Shown here: piece by piece, positions 23,847 to 35,400 of the stretch
Layout: the number at the start of each line of letters is the position of its first letter
How positions within the stretch are numbered: position 1 is the stretch's first letter
Source of the DNA: Tubulanus polymorphus
Taxonomy: Eukaryota; Nemertea; Palaeonemertea; Tubulaniformes; Tubulanidae
DNA length: 64,000 nucleotides
Direction of reading: 5' to 3'
NCBI RefSeq assembly: GCF_964204645.1
Contig: NC_134030.1
Coordinates: 8,244,278 to 8,308,277 of the forward strand
Position numbers and translations under genes: made by a program
The notes under the pieces: model-generated
Told to the model about the DNA's origin: nothing
What the model saw: the letters and a program-made list of their open reading frames with translations, nothing else
Database searches by the model: none

Positions 23847-26686
23847 TAAATGTCTGAAAAAATCTACTACCGTATAGGTTTTCTTATGATCTTTTCATTT
23901 GGGTCGTGTTATGTTCTACGTCCATTCTCCGTAGTTCTTGGGTCCACATTAGTAAGGCCAAAGCAAAAGTGGGTATAAAAGTGACAATTGCGGCCCTTGC
24001 CAATCATCCAAGTCCCAAATAATAATATTGGCATAACACATAATTGCCCAAAAAACCAATCTGGGATACCAAGTCAAATTTAAGTTTGAACACTTTTTAG
24101 TATTTTCTTGTGAAAAAAGTAGGCAGTTTTTTTAAGGGCCTTCATCATCTTTCTTAAGAAGGAAGCACTTACGAAACTCACCTATGAAGCTAGTTATAAT
24201 TTACCCGATGGTTTGGATTGAATGCGACATCGCTGACGAGACCTCAAATGAAGGAGGGAAGGCACTGGAGCATTCGTAGCAGTTATTTTCTACTTTGAGG
24301 ATATATCACTACTTACAAATACAGTCAAGGAAGTAACACATCATTTGTTTATGATATCATCTATTCATCAATGGATATCTATGGTCACACAAATTTTGAA
24401 TGACGTACAATTATTCACTTCCAACATTTTTTAAGCATTCACTTTTTGACAACAGATTCTCTGTGAGACCTCTTTCCTTTTGCCTAGACACAGTACGCAG
24501 AAAAACATCTGTACGCCTAACACTCACTGTACATGTACTGAGCATGTGACTGGCATCACCCCAGCAATAAATAGCGTAAACAAAATGCAGTCAAGGCTAT
24601 TGCTAAAAAATATACACCAGTGGAAAAACTGATAACTTGACATTTTAGTATTCATTTTGGCACTGAGATTCTACTAAGTCTATTCGAATATAGCCGAAAA
24701 TGATTTACTGTTATGAATTCCGGTCACAGCAAATAAGACATTAGAGAGCGCAGACTAATGGTTCCAACTGTCTTTGCTCCAAAAGTGTCCCAATCAGGCT
24801 TTTTCAACCAGTTTTCAAAATCAATCTAACCCTATTCGCATAATTGCAATTGTACAGCTGTCAAATAAGTCTTAGTACATCACAGGTCTGCCAACCTCTG
24901 AAAATCGCTTTCAGTAACAAAGTGACTTATTTTCAGTAACATTTCATCGAATATGAAAAAGTCTTCAAATTAATCAGTAATTAACAGTAAGACCTTGGGT
25001 AAAATCTTTCATATTTTTGTACACATCAAACAAATCAGTATGAGTATTTCCCGTTATGATATAGTAACAAATACTGAAAGTCAGGAATAGTTGGCAGCTC
25101 TGTCTGGGTTAAAATGAGTAGCTTATTGATGTTATTTGAAAGACCCACTGGCTGCTGGCCTTGTTACATTAAGTGATGGTTTCATCATAGCTGGGTTTGT
25201 GAGAAAGTTGAGACATGACCAGCCTTTATCATGCAACCAGGTCTATATACTCGTATACATGGATACATTCACTCATGAAATAAGCTCCTACTGATTGTTA
25301 CGTTTTTCAGCTATCAACTTGATTTTTTCAACACAAAAAAATTTAAACATATCTTTACTAACATTACAAAATGGTTACATAGAACAATTCCATACTTAAC
25401 ACAGTAGAGAAACTATCTTTTTTTACAAAACAATTACACGGATGGAAGGTAAAACTTATTCTACTTTCATATTACATACCGGTTAATACTTAAAAATGCG
25501 TATACTACGAAGGGGTTAAATATATACATATTCAATGGACGGTCCCCATCACAGCTTCTCAAGTAAATCTAAGAAATGGACTTTAATGTGAACATGTACA
25601 ACAAGATTCTGCTGAAAAGTTGGATCTGAATTCAGCGATATCCAAGTCCAACTTGGATGATATACACAACACATTTCGAATATTCTCATGCCCTTATAAG
25701 TTCTTTCATAAATTTCCTTTTATACCAAGGAGTGTTTCTTTTCTAGAGTATTCACAAATGCAATTGATTTTCAAATGGCTTTCCACGCTACAGCTGAACC
25801 AATGACCCGCTCCGAACCGGTTCTAGTGGTTAAATAGTTGCGTTACATAAACATTTTATATAAATTCTATTACAGGTTTTGGCACAATTTCAAAACATTT
25901 TCGCACGAACATTCCCGATCAATATAGCAGAGGAAAAGCGATATTCTACAACACCAAATTCATTCTACATCCAATCTACATACATTCAAACTGACGTTAC
26001 GAAATCATCCTTCAAGATTAATAAATAACTAACGCTACTTAAAACTAAATAATCAACAGTTCACATGGATCAGTTTTCGAAAACCAGACAACAATAAACC
26101 CAAGGTTATTGAAATGGCCAGACGTGGCTATTTCTATAATTCACTTGTAAAGGTGCAACTGTATGTGTGCCACCTTGCTAAATGAAATTGACCACAGGCC
26201 AAAATCGACAGCACATGTACCGGTGAATTTATCCTGGTTCCATAAATCAGCGCTTAGATCTAAGGCCCTCATTCAGGCCAATTTTACAATTTAACACCAG
26301 TCTAAGAATTTAAGATGATCACAAAGTCCTGACTTTGCAACTGGGCCCAGAAACCCATTCTGCAATTGTGGGTTGTCCAATTTTCTACTAAAAAAATCAT
26401 CAAAAGTGTAAGTAACACTTTAAACCAGATCCTAATTCAATTATTCAGTTCGGTGTTACAAATTTGACTCGTTTACAAATCTTTTTATCCTCAATCATAA
26501 TAACTGTGGAACTAGGAGCTAATCATTATACATGACCACTGGAACAACATTTTAAGTCGAACATTGAAAGTTTTACAGCGGAGACAATTCGAAAACGAAA
26601 CAGCTTCGACTATCATTAGTCAGTTGGACTTGGTGCTGTTCATGTCGCCTTTCACTCTTCCGATCAATCTCCAAATATCAGCGTAT
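23847..26686. other. Spacer and probable 3' UTR of the microprotein gene
   Basis: About 2.8 kb without a supportable coding region. The right part may be 3' UTR of the minus-strand gene ending at 26687. A palindromic-family fragment lies at about 26232-26350. Confidence 0.5.
26232..26350. repeat. TTAAGAC/GGTCTTA palindromic MITE, copy
   Basis: CTGGTTCCATAAATC at the left and GACTTTGCAACTGGGCCC at the right, with ACCAGTCTAAGAATTTAAG between. Same family as 31524, 35674, 42563 and 58480. Confidence 0.5.
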
Positions 26687-26860
26687 TCACGATTTTTTGA
26701 ACGGTAATAATTTATGAGTCCGAGAGATACCCGAGTCTTTCTCGCACAGCTGCCGTGCGCTGAACGTAGATACACCGATCCCGAACGCGGCGGCTAGTAC
26801 GAGAATTTTCGTGCTCAGATCGCCTTTCGCCGAATTCGATGACGGCGACGCTCCTTGTTC
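26687..26860 (-). CDS. Microprotein exon 2 (transmembrane helix and stop)
   Basis: 57 codons and TGA; holds the hydrophobic helix and the single Cys (RQLCEKDSG). Confidence 0.75.
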   Translation of the reverse strand, partial: EQGASPSSNSAKGDLSTKILVLAAAFGIGVSTFSARQLCEKDSGISRTHKLLPFKKS

Positions 26861-27306
26861 CTGAAAAATAAGTCAAATAGTGATACTCGTGAGAAAACAA
26901 CAACTTAAAACTACATACACAACAAAATACTAATGTAGACGAAAAACAGATAAAACATGCAGAGTTCGATCTAAGGAATGAAAGCCACTTGCCCGGGGGC
27001 AAGCATATCTGAAATTTTGCTTGCCCCCTCCAAAAGCTACTTGCCTTACACAGGCAGTCCGATTGGACTGGTGGCACTTAATCATCAGTGTATCGAGTAG
27101 GGAAAAAGCTTTGACATAAAATTGCACTAGGCCGGGGGCAAGTGATAATGATAACCTACTTGCCCTGAATATACTTGTCCTGGGCATTCGGACGAGTGCC
27201 TAGTAGTTAGATCGGACCCTGACATCGCCATCTGGATTTATATACTGACCTGAGCTCGTAGGAATGGCATCCCTTGCCTCGAAAAAAATCGAAATGTTGA
27301 AGACAT
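26687..27306 (-). CDS. Unrecognised 76-aa mitochondrial-like microprotein (2 exons)
   Basis: Exons 27306-27250 and 26860-26687, joined in phase 0 across a GT-AG intron of 389 bp (donor CTCAG|GTCAGT, acceptor TTTTTCAG). The N-terminus MSSTFRFFSRQGMPFLRAQ is Arg- and Phe-rich with no acid, typical of a mitochondrial presequence. A Ser/Asn-rich linker follows, then one hydrophobic helix (KILVLAAAFGIGVSTFSA, about 37-54), then a basic tail ending LLPFKKS. Likely a single-pass inner-membrane or assembly-factor microprotein, but this is inference. I do not recognise the family. Confidence 0.72.
27250..27306 (-). CDS. Microprotein exon 1 (presequence)
   Basis: 19 codons from ATG. Bases upstream (27307-27420) are GC-mixed with no TATA, consistent with a housekeeping promoter. 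Confidence 0.7.
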
Positions 27307-27957
27307 GGTTTTGTTGGCAATTAGTGTCCGTAGTACGTGCACTAATGAAATCCTCTCCGTATAATTAGGTGTGGACCTTCCGTCTTTTCCACAACGACGC
27401 ACTTTATAGTCTATACGCTACTGCTAGCTGAAGAAAATAATGAATCTTTATTAGATTTCCAAAAATCAGACCCTCGGCAAGTTTGAATGGATACAAAGTG
27501 ACCTCTGGCGCGCCGCCAGAGCGTGACATGTGCGTGTCTACGTAACAGCACTGTGTCTGTCTATTAAGTAGTACAGGCAATAAAATGACTTTAATTGAAT
27601 TGGAATAAAAGATTCGACCCGCCGGTACTTTTAATCGGTGTTTTATATCACTTACCTCAAATTTCAACTGATCGTGAGTGCAGCCGCAGCTTACGTGATT
27701 AATTTACACAACACACCAATCAGTCCAAACAAATACAAAGATTTTTCCTTCTTACAACATGTACAATTACTTAACCACGACCCAAGGCCGCCCAAAGTCA
27801 TGTGGAGTCTTGAGTTATAAACGAAATGAAATGACGATATCAATACGAATTTTTTCAACGATGCTGGATATGTAATCATTCCCTTTATAGCTTTCACATA
27901 AAATATCATATCAATAAATTTTGCTAGTAAATTAGGCAAAAGATAACTCATTTTGTG

Positions 27958-28155
27958 ATGAACAAGATATCACGTTTCATTGAAATATTTCGATTTTTAT
28001 TTTCGATCACCTGTATACACGCGGCGCCTGATCATGGTTCGGCCGAAATTCGAGTGGTGCAAACTCGAGAATCAAAGAGGTCAATCCTCGACCGATATTT
28101 ATTGATAAATTCCCCCATAAATTCCTTTACACGACACTCGATTCATACTGATTAA
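27958..28155 (+). CDS. Candidate short secreted peptide ORF
   Basis: 65 codons. The start MNKISRFIEIFRFLFSITC and IHAA looks like a signal peptide, and a KR pair follows mid-chain (RESKRSILDRY), as in peptide precursors. There is no Cys pattern, no repeated peptide and no amidation Gly, so it may be chance. Confidence 0.2.
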   Translation: MNKISRFIEIFRFLFSITCIHAAPDHGSAEIRVVQTRESKRSILDRYLLINSPINSFTRHSIHTD

Positions 28156-28515
28156 TGACGATATCGTTTCAAGGTTGATCGTAAGTTATATTTACTAATT
28201 TAGTGAGCTCATTTTTTAATCTGATTTCACTCTTTTTAAGCTATAGACTGATTAAACTGTTAAAAACTAGTAAACGAACAAGTTAAAAATCTACAAATTC
28301 AATTTTATTTCCAGCTTTTTTGCATCAATCTAAATCTAAGATAAAGAGGCAGGTGATGTTTTTTGCCAAAGTGGCATAATTCCAGTTAATGCTTTGCCGA
28401 CAACTGGTTCTGACGAGCCATTGATACCACGGCCCGCGCACACTGAGACTCAAGAGAGTGAGGTGCGCGACTATGTAGGCCTCTACTAACTTGAGTCTAG
28501 ACTATTCCACAGGCT

Positions 28516-28590
28516 ATGGTATATATAAAATAACTTACGTTGAGTTGTTTGTGAGCGTCGTTAGCCCCCTTGTTATTTTATATATACTAT
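28516..28590. repeat. AT-rich hairpin
   Basis: TATATATAAAATAAC at 28520-28534 pairs with GTTATTTTATATATA at 28572-28586, leaving a 37-base loop. Confidence 0.6.
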
Positions 28591-29421
28591 ACACATTGTA
28601 TTAACAGATTATCGTTTTTACATTACCTACAACTCTGATAGTGATACGAGCCCCTGTGGACTATTCAAAGCCGAAGGTGTGGAGATCAGCGTTAAAGAAA
28701 ATGAGTGGACAACAGTATTTTAACCCAGGCCAGCATATTGCTAGCATCTAACCCTATAACCCTATCACTGGCTGTGGCTCTAAAATCAACCCTCAACCTA
28801 AACGTCTGGACCCGTATCCTATGAAAACCCAAAATAGAATGAAATAATGTCATTATTATCTTATTATATAAAGATATCGGCAAAATGGCTTTAGGCCAAA
28901 TTATTGCAGCATGGGCAAAATATCCACTTTCTAGATAAGATGAAATTAGCACTCTTTTTGTCAGTTTAGTGAATGATTTTCTGAGTAGAGCCGTATAAGC
29001 CTACCACAAGATTGCCGTTCTTATGTCATGATGACCTTTCAATTTCCTGACCGACAAGTTTCAAGTTGCAAAAATTAGAAAATGTTTGAACATATGAATA
29101 TTTTGAGATTGAGATTGAATTTCCTCATAAACAAGAGCTTTAAAAGATTGTAGAGACTGCAGTTTAGGTTTTCTTCATTTTGTATCTAATCATATTTGAA
29201 TACCAGACATTGTTACGGTTCCCTACAACTTGTTTGGGGTTTATGGTTAGTATTTAGCCGGTTAAATTCTAGACTAACCATAACCCTAATCCATAGAAGC
29301 CTTACATGAGCATCACATAGCTGGAAGGTGACCTAAACTGCAATAAGACGGGTGTATTAATGACGCATTTATTTGTCCAATCATTTTCAAATTTTTTGAG
29401 TCGGATCTTTTCTCTTTCCAG

Positions 29422-32400
29422 AGATTCGATATCTCGTCAGGTTTTATGGCTGAACCGAAGACGCAACACAATGTGAGCTTCAGCAGCTCGGTGAATACTG
29501 TCGAATCGGACGGACCGAGCGAAAGAGGAAGATCTTCCAGAAAAAAGGATATTACATTCGTAAGGGTCGCAGAGCGTTCGGCGTCAAACAACCGTAATCA
29601 TGAAATGTTCTTCCCGAAAAGCAGCCACATTCACGTTCCGCACCGGAATACGCGCGAAGGTAATTGCGACAAGATCACTCGATTCGCCAGTCCGACGCGG
29701 CACCAGGTGGAAACCGAGGTGATCACCCGCGTGCCGCAGTCGTATCTGACCAGTCTTTCAGCGGTCGTATCGTCAAAAAAAGTAGTCAAGCGACGCGCGT
29801 CGAACGATACCCAGGATCCCGACGCGAACGATCAGAACGTCAGCTTCGCGTCGAGTAGCAGCAATAAGTCGTGCGAATCGGATCAGACGCCGGCCGTCGA
29901 TTACTGGGACGGACGCCGCGGGCAGAAAAAATACCAGAGCATGCCGCACACGATAATGACCGAGCGATTGCACGCGTTGAACAAGAAAACGCAGGAGATC
30001 GTCAAAGATCGCAAACAGCGACAGAAAGAGTTCCAGAAGGAACTGTACGACATTCGTGTCGGCAAAGCGTACGATCGCGACCGGCAAATATCGCACAGTA
30101 TCAGCACGGAATCGTCGCCGTATCGGACTCCGGTGAGCGGCAGCGCGGCGTGCAGTCGCGAACTGCTCTGCTCCCCGGCGCACGTTTCGAATAAAACGCC
30201 ACCCGACACATCCAATCATCGGCGCGACATTCCGACGCCTCCGCTTAGTTCAACGCCGAATTCGAACGCTTCGTCGAACGCGCGTCGCCAGTTTTTCTCG
30301 TCGACACCGGAGATGGCGGCGTCGAAAATCTACCAGTCGTCATCCGCGGTCGGTCACGCATCGAACAAATCGAGTAGCCTCGACGCGGTGGTCGCGACGC
30401 CGGTCGATAAAACTGCGATCACCGGCAGCGGTAATAGCGTCTCGTCGGTCGGCGCCAAAGATCCGCGTATTAAAGTCGTCGTAACGACCGAGCACTGCGT
30501 CGATAAGAAGACGGATTATTATCGACTACGCGACCGCTACGATCCGGCGGAGGTCGAATCGGACGCGACGACGCGAGCGATGAACGATATGAGACTGACA
30601 AGCGACGATCGTCTGAAAACGCCGACGACGAATAACGTCGCGAATAATCATTCAACGGATTCCGACCATCCTCCGCACCAGCAGCAGCAGCAACGCGCTC
30701 AATCTCCTAACAGCAATAATAAAAAATCGCTAAGCGCCACGATTAGTAACTTCATACGTAAAATGTCGCCACATTTGCGACGCAAAGGCGGCAAAAACGC
30801 GGCGTCCGAAACAAGTGATAGCAAGAAAGACGACGTAGTTTCGGCGAAGGCGACGGAAAGCGATTGTTCATCATCGGTCAGTATCGGCTCGAGTCAGTCG
30901 GGTAGCCCGGCCCGTAGTAATAGCAGTAGTAGTAATAAGCCTAGTCGCGGCAAGAAAAGTCCGCTGTCGTCTCCGATCCGTAAACTGATACCGACCGGTA
31001 AACGTTCGACGGCCAGTAGCGATTCGGCGACGGTTATAACGACGGCGTCGGACAAGAAACCGGCAACGTCAACGGATTCGTCGTCGTCTTCCGAGAAGTT
31101 GAACACTTCGGCGGACAGCGCGACGAAATTGATGCTGAAAAGCATCGGCGACAACGCGGCCGCCGATAAAAACGTTTACTCGCATTTCAAAGAGAAGCAC
31201 CGCTCGTCGCCGACCGAAATGAAACAGCAGCAGCAGTCGCAGCAGCTGAGCTCGCCGTTACGCGCGACTGATCAGTCAACATCCCATCAACAAACTGGCG
31301 CGGCGATGACTGCTGCTGTGAACTGTGGCGCGGCGACCGGTAAACCACCTCCTCACAGTTTGAACGTCCGTAATGTGTCTGTGATGACGAAAAAATTGGT
31401 GCATAGTAATATATCGACTGAGTCTATTGGTGATTGTTCACTCGACATAAACATGATGGGTAAGTATCTGATCTGTTTAGATAGCTTGATTGTTTAGCTC
31501 AACTTTTCTGTATTAGACTCCAAGGGCCAGTTGCATAGCCACGGCTTAGACTTAAGACTAGTGACCAACTTTATACTTCTATAGCCAGTCTAACAACTTA
31601 AGATCAGTCTTAACATTTGAGACAACTTTTGCATTTAAATCACGACTGTGCAACCAACCTCAGGAGCCAGGACCCATATTTGAGTTAGCTCTGATCATGG
31701 ACTCTAAAAGAGTCCATGCCCTGTCCTAAAAATTCTTTTTTGATGAGTTAACTCGATCTCAACTGCAGACTCGAACTTATAACTATAGAACTGAACTGGA
31801 TCCAGCAGCACAGATAAAGCTTAGACTTAAGCCCTTCAACAAGACTCAATCTAACCTTTTATTTATTTATTGATTTATGAACTTAAAAATCTTGACTGTG
31901 CGAACATGTCTGGATATCTGATTTGAATGTTAGTAGCGGTAGTTAAGTTCCTTTTATGTGGATTGTATGAGAACAATAATGAAATCGGCTTTATGGGAAA
32001 TCTGACATGCTCGTGCGCATTAAGATAAAAATCTGGATCGAATGGAAGATTTAAAAAATTGACAAGATTTTATCATGCCGGCGTATGTGTCATCGGAGAT
32101 ATTTGATGTTGGATCAGTCGAGGCAACATGATTGATGTCGACTCGACAGGATTTGATACGAGATTATTGACGAAAGATATGAAATTATTCTCGTCTATGT
32201 AGAAACGACCAAAATAAGAATATATCAATTTAGTTTCGTGTTCGTTAATGACAGGCGCATATGGTATATATGTTAAATGGTACTTCACACAAGAGATGCT
32301 ACGATCGTTTTCGAACGTTTGTAGTCGTTTTCATTTTCCCATCTCCCGTCGTAAAATGTCAATTACGTCTAGATTTTCGTATCGCGCGACGTTTCGTAAA

Positions 32401-35400
32401 TCGTCGTCCTACGCGAGACGCTAATTCGATTAACCCTCGTTCATAGTTTACATTCTTTCATCTCCAGTCGTATAATGCGTAACATGTCCTATAAAATGTC
32501 TCGTGACAGCTGCTAGTTGACCATCGGACAATTAACTGTGTGTGTGTTGTGGCCGATTTGTGTATTATCGGGGATCGACCGATGATTCAGTGGTCCCTAT
32601 GAGATTCATCGGGCCCATCTGTCGCATCGGCGTTATTATTGCGTAAGCCCTCCCGGGTTCGTGGAAGATCAGTTAAGGCAGTGTTTTACATTTCCGATTT
32701 GTTATTACGTTGTATGAATCACTGGCGGCAGTAGTTCGTGTACGGCATCTCGTGCTATTTTGTTAATAATACGACTTGTAGATATTTAAAAAAGATTTTC
32801 AAGAAGTGAATCATGACTTTATAAAAACTTGTGCCTTGTTTTCGACAAATGGATTTGAAAATTACCTAGTAGCCCGTGTATGCAATTTTCTAACAGGGTC
32901 CCTTCAACTCCCTGATTCCTTAATAAGTCCTTCTAAACAGAAAATGCTGTTAAAGGTGCTTGAAACTCCTTTAATTTGAGGAAAATACCCAAAACTCCAT
33001 CAATTCTGGAAAATAGGCAATTAGAAATTTTTGTCTAGTTTACAACTGTACAGTAAACTTAGATCGATGCAGTCGGGACCCGGATTTGTCTTTACCCAAT
33101 TATGCATGTAACAACTCGATCGCAGCTTTTATCATTTAGAAGGGCAAGATTTTAAGTAGAATTTTTTTGAAAGTTTTTGGAGGTGAAATCAGCATTTATT
33201 GAAAATTTTGAAAAAATTTGCCAGTATTCAAAGCCGCGAAAACTCGGACTCACAAGTGACGCCGCTTATTTCCACAATACTAATCGCAGTGACGCGAGTC
33301 CACGATGAAAAATACCGAGAAAATCCTTCTCCGAAAACTGATTAATCATTACGCAATGAGATTATTCATGCTTGAATTGTGGCGTTTTTAATCCGCGATG
33401 ATTTTATTATTGCGAATCATGAATCGCTCTCGGGAGTGCAGTTTTGTAAGTTACCCCAGTGTGGCTGATGCACACACGCAGCTGTCAGCAATGAATATAT
33501 ATCAACATGACTCATGCTGAGATGAGAATCTATCGATTTTCCGAGGCTCGCGCTCGCTCGCGTGTTGGTTTCGTAAATATCGATCGTAGCCGCAGACATC
33601 AACCTCGCGTCCAACCTGTGGAGTTTGATTCTCTCCATGATCACCGCTAGATGGCAGCACTTAATACGCTAGCAGAATCTCGGTATGGTTTCAGAATCAG
33701 ACGCGGATGTAGTAGGGGTGTTGAACGTACGTACGTACGCACGTGTGTTAGTATCAGATCGGTATCTATGACTCAGTCGACATGCCGGTGTACACTGGAT
33801 TATAATATTGTTGAAATAAAAAATAGAAGAAGAGTTCTTTATTATTATGAATCGGACTGACGAACGGAAAACGTATTTCTCATCGACTCATTCGTAAGGA
33901 CTGAAATCCGGCGCCGTACGCTACAGCTGTTCTTTCGTTCAGATACAAAGCCAAGGATTTTACTTACATAGATATTTACGGAAAAAGTTGTTCACGTTTT
34001 TGAAGGAAAAAACGACATCGATGTCGTCGATAAAGTGTTACATGCAAGGCTGTCTTCAGAGGACGTGGAGATGGACCTGTTGTGGTTCGCAGCGATATTG
34101 CTGCCTGTCCTCGTCCGCCTACGCCATGAAAGGTATGGTAATTTTTTTCATAAGCTATATCTGATGTTTTTCATTCTTGCCTCTACTCGATTCCGATTAT
34201 AGGTATTTGGATTTGTATGTATTCCTTTTGTCGTATTTCCCGATGAAAAATGATGACTTTTTTTCGCCCGGATATTCTTTTGTTGTCTGATGGCTCGGGA
34301 GGTTTGTCTCGCGCACACACTCTCGAGGGAATCGATATTCAGGTAACAGCGATGCGTCATTGGTTTATGTCTTTCTCTCGCACTGACGCTTAATTCTCCC
34401 ATAATGCAGTAATACTATGTCCAAGGACGACTTGACCTGAAGACGACCACGCATTCTGTGTAGTAGATGCTGCAGTGTAATACATTTGATTAATTCGATG
34501 TTTCTTTCGACCTGAAGATTCCGTGTGCTATGTGTCATTGGTTTATGTCTGTCTCGTACTGACGCTTAATTAATGCTCCCGTAATGTTGTATAATTACTA
34601 TGTCCAACGACAACCGTTCTTGACCTGAAGACGACGCTACTATTCCGTGTAGTGAATGACGCTGCTGCTGCAGTGTGACACATTTGATCTATTCAATGTT
34701 TCGACCTGACGATTCCGTGCGGTGAATACTGAAGAGCAAGAGATTTGATCTCGTATTCACAGTTCCTGATCTGAAGATGAATGGTTCTTCGTAGTGAATA
34801 ATGCTGAAGAACAACTAATCTGATCTTAAAATATGAGTCCCACAATCACAAGTTCGAAAGAGATTTTAAAACATCAAAACTATAAAGAATTTATTAAAAC
34901 CTCGAATTTTCGGTTTTATCCTAAAAAACCATTCTCAAGAGAATGAATGAATTCACTCTTGAGAAAGGTTTTTAGGATTCGAGGTTTTAATGAATTCTTT
35001 ATAGTTTTGATGTTTTAGAATCTCTTTCGAACTTGTGATTGTGGGACTCCTATTTCATTTGTCTCTCGCGATTTATTGCGTAGTTTTATCACGTAATCTG
35101 ATCTTCGTGTGTTCCTGTATTAACAGCAATCAGCAGCTCCAACTGACTGTCTCGTCACAGAATGTACATTCATATTTGGATATATGATCGATATGAAGTA
35201 ATTTTTATGCTACAATATAAGTTACATGTCAACAATACATGTGCAGAGCGCTTAGCCTACCTGGAGATCAGGGGATAAGTCTGAGAATTTTGTTTAAAAA
35301 AAGAGCTAAAAATCAGGGAAAAGTTGGAAATTCTGTGAGATTGCTTTATCACAAGTATAATCAAATTTCTATCTATGTCTTACATATTTGGTTGCGTTGA

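Larger units (their letters stand above)
27307..29421. other. Spacer between the microprotein gene and DLGAP
   Basis: About 2.1 kb. It holds the microprotein promoter side, a weak small secreted ORF (27958-28155), a hairpin at 28516-28590, and sequence that may include 5' UTR exons of DLGAP. No other coding evidence. Confidence 0.5.

Noticed and set aside
29664-31154. Other frames inside the long DLGAP exon on both strands
   Set aside because: Arg/Ser-rich shadows of the 671-codon exon caused by its CGN/TCG codon bias.
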